In this document: positions 12,998 through 16,718 of the stretch, in pieces
How the letters are laid out: every line of letters starts with the position of its first letter
Position numbering within the stretch: position 1 is the first letter of the stretch
Source: CAYLSO01 sp964386525
GTDB lineage: Bacteria > Eisenbacteria > RBG-16-71-46 > DASYSL01
Length of the DNA stretch: 16,718 nucleotides
Assembly: GCA_964386525.1 (NCBI GenBank)
Contig: CAYLSO010000241.1
Coordinates: forward strand, 1 to 16,718
Reading direction: 5' to 3'
Program-made: the position numbers and the translations under genes
Notes under the pieces: model-generated
What the model saw: only the letters and a program-made list of their open reading frames with translations
Told to the model about the DNA's origin: nothing
The model's database searches: none

Positions 12998-14800
12998 ATG
13001 CGACGTGACCGCCGTTATCCCACCACCCGCCACCCCCTCGCTCTCGCCCTGGCGCTGCTCCTAGCCGCGGTCGCGGCCGTGGCCGTGGCGGCCCCGGTCA
13101 CCAAGACCTCTCGGACCTCCAAGGCGGCCGCCAAGGCCGCCCCGGCGGCCAGGCCGACGCCGCCGCGGGTCTCGCCCGACAGCGTTCTCGCCACGATCGG
13201 CGACCGGGTGATCTCGATGGCCGACCTCGAGCGGGAATGGGATCAGTTGCCGCCCAGCATGCGCCCAAAAGAGCCCTCGCCGGTGACCGCGCGCCAGATG
13301 CTCCTCGAGGACCTGGTGACCCGCGACCTGCTCGGCCTGGAGGCCGCGCGCCACCCGCGGCCGATGACCTCCGAGGAGGAAGCCGAGTACGCGAAGTACC
13401 GCGAGACCCTGATGAAGAACGAGCTGTACAAGCAGGAGGTGGTCGGGGGCATCCACCTCGAGAACGTCGATCGCGGCTTGTTCCGCAAGCAGATGACCAC
13501 CATCCTCTTCCTGCGCGCCTTCACCTTCGACGATCGCGACGCCGCCCAGGCGTGGAACACGCGCATCGTCGGCGGCACGCCGTTGGCCCGCCTCGAGGCC
13601 CTGGCCCAGAGCGGCGCGCCGGGAGCCCCGCAGTCGCTCGACCTCGGCTACAAGATCCGCGAGGAGTTCACCGACAGCGTGGCGGCCGTCCTCTTCACGC
13701 TGCCGCTGACGCGATTGAGCCCGCCCCTGCCCTACGAGGGCAAGTGGGCGCTCTTCCAGGTGACCTCGAGCCGCCCGCGGCCGAACGGCACCGATTTCGA
13801 CGACGAGGCCGGCTTCCGCAGCGAGTTCCTGCGCGTCGCCGCCGTCGAGCGCCGCGAGGCCTACCGGGCGCAGCTCGCCCGGCAGATGAACGTCCACTAC
13901 GACTACGCGGGCGTGGACACGCTGCTCAACCGCTTTCAGCTCGTGCCGACGCGCATCCAGACGCAGGACTCCGGCCCCGGCAACGTCAACATGAACCTGC
14001 CGCTGCCACCGGTGTCGGAGGCCGACCTCGACCTGCTCCTCGCCACCACGTTGGAGGGCAAGGTGCTGGCGCGCGACCTCATCCTCTACCTGGCAGACAC
14101 GACACCGGCGCTGCGCCCGGAGATCCGCAATCGCGAGCAGATGCTCCCCTGGGTGGACCGCATCGCCTTCGACAAGGAGCTGATGCGCCGCGCCGTCGCC
14201 CGCGGACTCGAGCACGAGACCGGCGTGGCCCGCGACCTCGCGCTGCGCCGCGAGAAGTACCTGGTCGAGGCGCTCTACGCCGACTCGGTCGCCGCCCGCG
14301 TGTCCACCGAAGACGACTCGCTGCGCGCCATGTTCTACGCCGACTCGACGCGTTACGCGATCCCCGACCAGGCGCGCGTCTGGGTGTGCGTCACCGAGAC
14401 GCAGACGCGCGCCGACTCCGTGCTCGGGATGGCGCGCCAGGGCGTCGACCTCGAGCAGCTGGCACGCGATTGGTCCATCGCCCCCAACGCGACGGCCGGC
14501 GGGATGAGCGAGCCCATCTCCCCGGGGCAATCCGAAGAGCCGGAGCTCGACCGGGCGATCTTCTCGACCCCCGTAGGTGGTTTCGCGGGCCCGTTGGCGA
14601 CCGCCCAGGGCTACGCCATCCTCAAGATCCTCGAGCGCACGCCGGGCGCGATCCGCTCGTTCACGCAGGCCTATCAGGATCTGGTCACCGGGTACCGGAT
14701 GCGCGATGAGGAGCGGCAGATGCAGGGTTTCGTGGCGCGCTTGCGGCAGCGCTACCCGGTGCTGACCCACGCCAGCCGGGTGGCGGACATGGTGCGCTAG
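12998..14800 (+). CDS. SurA-like peptidyl-prolyl isomerase/chaperone family protein (paralogue 2)
   Basis: ATG 12998 is chosen because GAGGA (12986-12990) lies 7 nt upstream and a Sec signal peptide follows (HPLALALALLLAAVAAVAVA); GTG 12971 in the same frame has no such site. The 600-residue protein has a Lys/Ala/Pro-rich linker, a SurA N-like helical domain (about 55-160: VLATIGDRVISMADLEREW, LLEDLVTRDLLGLEAARH), a long middle region, and a PpiC-type domain at about 459-550 (ARVWVCVTET..., GGMSEPISPGQSEEPELDRAIF, GGFAGPLATAQGYAILKI). The two histidines normally present in parvulins (HIL and GYHii) are replaced by W/V and Ala540, so isomerase activity is doubtful while chaperone binding is plausible. 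It is longer than paralogue 1 by about 107 residues. It ends the three-gene unit, 56 bp after the membrane fusion gene, and is followed by a strong hairpin. Confidence 0.82.
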   Translation: MRRDRRYPTTRHPLALALALLLAAVAAVAVAAPVTKTSRTSKAAAKAAPAARPTPPRVSPDSVLATIGDRVISMADLEREWDQLPPSMRPKEPSPVTARQMLLEDLVTRDLLGLEAARHPRPMTSEEEAEYAKYRETLMKNELYKQEVVGGIHLENVDRGLFRKQMTTILFLRAFTFDDRDAAQAWNTRIVGGTPLARLEALAQSGAPGAPQSLDLGYKIREEFTDSVAAVLFTLPLTRLSPPLPYEGKWALFQVTSSRPRPNGTDFDDEAGFRSEFLRVAAVERREAYRAQLARQMNVHYDYAGVDTLLNRFQLVPTRIQTQDSGPGNVNMNLPLPPVSEADLDLLLATTLEGKVLARDLILYLADTTPALRPEIRNREQMLPWVDRIAFDKELMRRAVARGLEHETGVARDLALRREKYLVEALYADSVAARVSTEDDSLRAMFYADSTRYAIPDQARVWVCVTETQTRADSVLGMARQGVDLEQLARDWSIAPNATAGGMSEPISPGQSEEPELDRAIFSTPVGGFAGPLATAQGYAILKILERTPGAIRSFTQAYQDLVTGYRMRDEERQMQGFVARLRQRYPVLTHASRVADMVR

Positions 14801-14824
14801 CCGCCGGGGCGGCCGAGCGCCGAT

Positions 14825-14852
14825 CGCCGGGAGCGAGGTTTCGCTCCCGGCG
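14825..14852. terminator. Bidirectional intrinsic terminator hairpin
   Basis: cgccgggagcga (14825-14836) and tcgctcccggcg (14841-14852) form a perfect 12-bp stem with a GGTT loop. It lies between the convergent ends of the parvulin-like gene (14800) and the lipoprotein gene (14868). The downstream tract on the plus strand is only tctatct, so the T-run is weak, but the position and stem fit a shared terminator well. Confidence 0.7.
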
Positions 14853-14867
14853 TCTATCTGCGGGGAC

Positions 14868-15590
14868 TCACGGTTTCGGCACCGCAAGCGGCCGCACGGT
14901 CACAGCCGGGCCGAGGCGCTGCACGGGGAACTCGATGCCGGTGAGCATGATCTCGCCGCTCTCGCAGTAGAGGCGCGCCGGGCCGTCCCAGCCTGCGCAC
15001 GAGCTGTCATCCTCCACGGCGACCGGCGGGTCGAAATCCAGATGGCAGAGCGAGTAGAGGGAGTCCGGGTCGAGGACCACCATGTCCCACGCCGCTGCCA
15101 CGAGCATCCAGACCGTACCATCGGGAGCAGGCTTCAAGTCGGTGATCAGCAGCTTGTTGGGCCACGGGGCCGGGGCCCGAGGGTCGCGCTCGGCAGTGAA
15201 CGACCACGTGGCGGCGCGGCAACCGCCGCGGTCGGCGAAACTCCACGCACCCCCCGCCGGACGGCCCATGGGCTCGAGGCGGAAGCGCAGGGTGTAGCCC
15301 TGCAGCGTGTCCACACCAGTAATCGTCACTGTCACACGCAGGCGCTGGTCGGGCCGCGCCTCCAGCACGCGGGCCGTGTCGAGCGCATCGTTCCAGTGCA
15401 GCGTCAGTACCGGATCGGGGATCTGGCGCTGGGCTGGGGCCGCAGCGACGGGGGGCGGAGGGCTGGCCGTCGGCGCTGCCGCCGGCTTGGCGCCCGAGCA
15501 TCCCGAAACCGCCGCCGTGGTCAGCACCACCAGGGAAGCCAGCGCCACCCCACTGCACGAGCGGCGCGTCACCGCATGAAGGCTCCGCAT
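14868..15590 (-). CDS. Putative lipoprotein of unknown function
   Basis: I do not recognise a family. The 240-residue protein has a lipoprotein signal peptide: basic n-region, hydrophobic core VALASLVVLTTAA and lipobox VSGC with Cys31, followed by Ser, which in proteobacterial systems favours outer-membrane sorting. A low-complexity Ala/Pro linker (about 35-60) precedes a predicted beta-rich domain with patterned strands (RLRVTVTITGVDTLQGYTLRFRL, TVWMLVAAAWDMVVLDPDSLY) and about four Cys in the mature part beyond the lipid-modified one. ATG 15590 is chosen because GAGGAG (15602-15597) lies 6 nt upstream; the upstream TTG at 15608 would put the start in the ribosome binding site region. It lies downstream of the secreted protein gene on the same strand, separated by a 15-bp hairpin. 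Function is not inferred. Confidence 0.8.
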   Translation of the reverse strand: MRSLHAVTRRSCSGVALASLVVLTTAAVSGCSGAKPAAAPTASPPPPVAAAPAQRQIPDPVLTLHWNDALDTARVLEARPDQRLRVTVTITGVDTLQGYTLRFRLEPMGRPAGGAWSFADRGGCRAATWSFTAERDPRAPAPWPNKLLITDLKPAPDGTVWMLVAAAWDMVVLDPDSLYSLCHLDFDPPVAVEDDSSCAGWDGPARLYCESGEIMLTGIEFPVQRLGPAVTVRPLAVPKP

Positions 15591-15610
15591 GCCGATCTCC
15601 TCTTTCAAAG

Positions 15611-15648
15611 AGGACGGGCGGGACCCCAGCTTCGGTCCCGCCCGTCCT
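15611..15648 (-). terminator. Perfect 15-bp hairpin between two minus-strand genes, terminator or attenuator
   Basis: aggacgggcgggacc (15611-15625) and its exact complement (15634-15648) enclose an 8-nt loop. Read on the minus strand it lies 21 nt after the stop of the secreted protein gene and 8 nt before the Shine-Dalgarno of the lipoprotein gene, followed by ctttgaaa. It could terminate most transcripts from the upstream gene, or regulate expression of the lipoprotein, for which no separate promoter is visible. It could also stabilise the 3' end of the upstream mRNA. Confidence 0.65.
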
Positions 15649-15669
15649 AGAGTCTACGCCGCGTACCGG

Positions 15670-16407
15670 CTATCGATACAGGCTCTTCACCTTGCCCCAG
15701 GTCGCGGGAACGGTCGGAACTCCCTCGCAACTCCCCGGGGTGTTCCAGGTCACGTAAGGGACATCGCCACCCTTGAGCTGCAGTTTGGCCGAATCCCCAC
15801 GCAAGCTCAGCAGGATCGCGCTCACCGGCCCGATGCAAAGCTGGGTGGCGGCGTTACCGCAGTCCACACCCGGATTGGTGGGACCGCTGACCGAGAAGGC
15901 ATGGTTGAAGTCCACCAGCCAGAACGTGTAGCGCTGCGCGGTACCGAGCGACGGCGAGAACGTGTCGTAGGCGATCGCCAGGCGCATCTGGGCGTAGGCC
16001 GGATTGGCTCCGTCGACGCCGTAGGAGGTGATGGGCAGGGGGGTCGTACCCTTCATCACCGGGCAGGCCTTCGAGAACGCGGCGCTGGTAAGCGCCAACT
16101 GACTTCCGGTCTGGCAACCCGGGTCATCAAATCGCCACGCGTCGGGCAGCACGCCGATCCCCACCGGACGGATGTCGACTTTGAAGTCGTACCCGACGTT
16201 GTCGTCCTGAGTCGGGCCTGCCGTGAAATTGTCGCCGGAGAACACCAGCCTATACGTGGTGGCAGTGGTGAAGACTTTGTCCAGGACCTGCGGGTCGCAG
16301 CCGTCCCAGGAGATGCGGAGCGTGCCATTCGAATCCGTAGCCGAAACCGTGCCAGCCACGGCAAGGCACGCGACGCTGACAGCCAACAGCACTAACACTC
16401 TCTTCAT
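15670..16407 (-). CDS. Small secreted cysteine-containing protein of unknown function
   Basis: I do not recognise the family. The 245-residue protein starts with a clear signal peptide (MKRVLVLLAVSVACLAVAG, cleavage after VSA, about residue 23). The mature part has six Cys (in contexts DGCDP, PGCQ, KACP, VDCG, QLCIG, GSCEG), an even number that suits extracytoplasmic disulfides. It looks beta-rich with several aromatic strands (YRLVFSGDNFTAG, YTFWLVDFNHAFSVSG). It ends with a compact motif PATWGKVKSLYR, which might be a conserved tail or a sorting/anchoring element; that is a guess. ATG 16407 follows GAGGAGGGG with about 5 nt spacing, a strong ribosome binding site suggesting high expression. 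A possible promoter lies at 16509-16537. Upstream gene of the lipoprotein on the same strand. Confidence 0.82.
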   Translation of the reverse strand: MKRVLVLLAVSVACLAVAGTVSATDSNGTLRISWDGCDPQVLDKVFTTATTYRLVFSGDNFTAGPTQDDNVGYDFKVDIRPVGIGVLPDAWRFDDPGCQTGSQLALTSAAFSKACPVMKGTTPLPITSYGVDGANPAYAQMRLAIAYDTFSPSLGTAQRYTFWLVDFNHAFSVSGPTNPGVDCGNAATQLCIGPVSAILLSLRGDSAKLQLKGGDVPYVTWNTPGSCEGVPTVPATWGKVKSLYR

Positions 16408-16718
16408 GGAACCCCTCCTCGTGAGAGTACGGCGCGAGTTTCCGGGCCGGGCCGACTTCGCGGCTGTACGCCAGCAAAGTTGCTTATCCCGAGCTAAGGC
16501 GCACGGCTAGGTTACTCAGGCAGGTGGGTCAGGGCAAGCGGAATCTTGGCTACAATCACGTTTTCCCGAATCCGGCCCCCCACGGGGGGTATCGGCACTG
16601 ACGAACGCAACTTGAGTCCCTCCCGGACGGGCCAGGGGAGGCCCCGCGAACAAGCCTCGGGTGGGCGGCCAGCCCCCGTCGCCCCCCCCGGAGTACCGAC
16701 CCTGCCCCAATCGGGATA
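16408..16718. other. Non-coding edge region
   Basis: No convincing gene is visible in these 311 bases. The part next to the secreted protein gene is its leader and possible promoter. The rest is noticeably less GC-rich around 16480-16570 and then GC-rich again, with C-runs, up to the window end. A TACAAT at 16551-16556 on the plus strand resembles a -10 element but has no matching -35. A minus-strand open frame of 64 codons at 16516-16710 has no ribosome binding site or recognisable content. Confidence 0.5.
16509..16537 (-). promoter_or_regulatory. Possible promoter for the secreted protein gene
   Basis: On the minus strand TTGCCC (16537-16532) and TAACCT (16514-16509) are separated by 17 nt. 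This predicts a start near 16502 and a leader of about 95 nt before ATG 16407. A GATAAG further downstream on the same strand is an alternative -10. Both hexamers match sigma70 only in part. Confidence 0.35.

Noticed and set aside
13061..14887. 608-codon open frame on the minus strand
   Set aside because: It is antisense to the second parvulin-like gene and contains only Arg/Gly/His-rich sequence; the plus frame has a signal peptide, ribosome binding site and domains.
16566..16595. C-run/G-run hairpin near the right edge (ccccc...ggggg flanked by ccga/tcgg)
   Set aside because: The T-run is on the 5' side on the plus strand and would be an A-run after the hairpin on the minus strand, so it does not fit an intrinsic terminator.
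16516..16710. 64-codon minus-strand open frame
   Set aside because: No ribosome binding site, no signal or domain, and Pro/Gly-rich composition typical of chance frames.

Overview
The window is very GC-rich DNA (above 70% by eye) with strong G/C third-position bias. It encodes a bacterium that exports many proteins through Sec and lipoprotein signals. A gingipain-type (C25) protease ending in a PNPF...WDGRD...GxYxYRL domain (FlgD-Ig / type IX sorting-like), a secreted HEAT-cyclophilin protein, and a fused membrane/spermidine-synthase-like protein together suggest a high-GC member of the FCB group. Candidatus Eisenbacteria is my best guess. This is inference from gene content, and no rRNA or other marker gene is present.

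Layout: (1) Bases 1-80 look foreign to what follows, probably a contig-end junction. (2) 82-1640 (+) is a nucleoside-salvage pair: the C-terminal end of a nucleoside/sugar ABC permease, then a trimeric-type purine nucleoside phosphorylase. The 203-nt spacer between them is bounded by a perfect 21-bp inverted repeat whose 3' arm carries the phosphorylase ribosome binding site. (3) 1671-8034 (-) is a probable two-gene unit: a 1413-residue C25 protease, then a secreted HEAT-repeat protein fused to a cyclophilin. (4) 8035-8274 is a divergent promoter region with a near-consensus sigma70 promoter facing right. (5) 8275-14800 (+) is a three-gene unit: a SurA/parvulin-like periplasmic protein, a polytopic membrane protein fused to a spermidine-synthase-like domain and TPRs, and a second SurA/parvulin-like protein paralogous to the first. 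(6) A perfect 12-bp hairpin at 14825-14852 separates this unit from two minus-strand genes: a lipoprotein (14868-15590) and a small secreted cysteine-containing protein (15670-16407), with a 15-bp hairpin between them. (7) 16408-16718 is non-coding, with a possible promoter for the last gene.

How the genes may work together: the first block is nucleoside uptake followed by phosphorolysis. The rest looks like envelope and secretion biology, with chaperone/isomerase-like proteins beside large exported or membrane-embedded clients. Nothing visible indicates phage, transposons, CRISPR or tRNA/rRNA genes. The least explained elements are the structured spacer before the phosphorylase, the paralogous parvulin-like pair that lacks the usual catalytic histidines, and the membrane-fused aminopropyltransferase-like protein between them.
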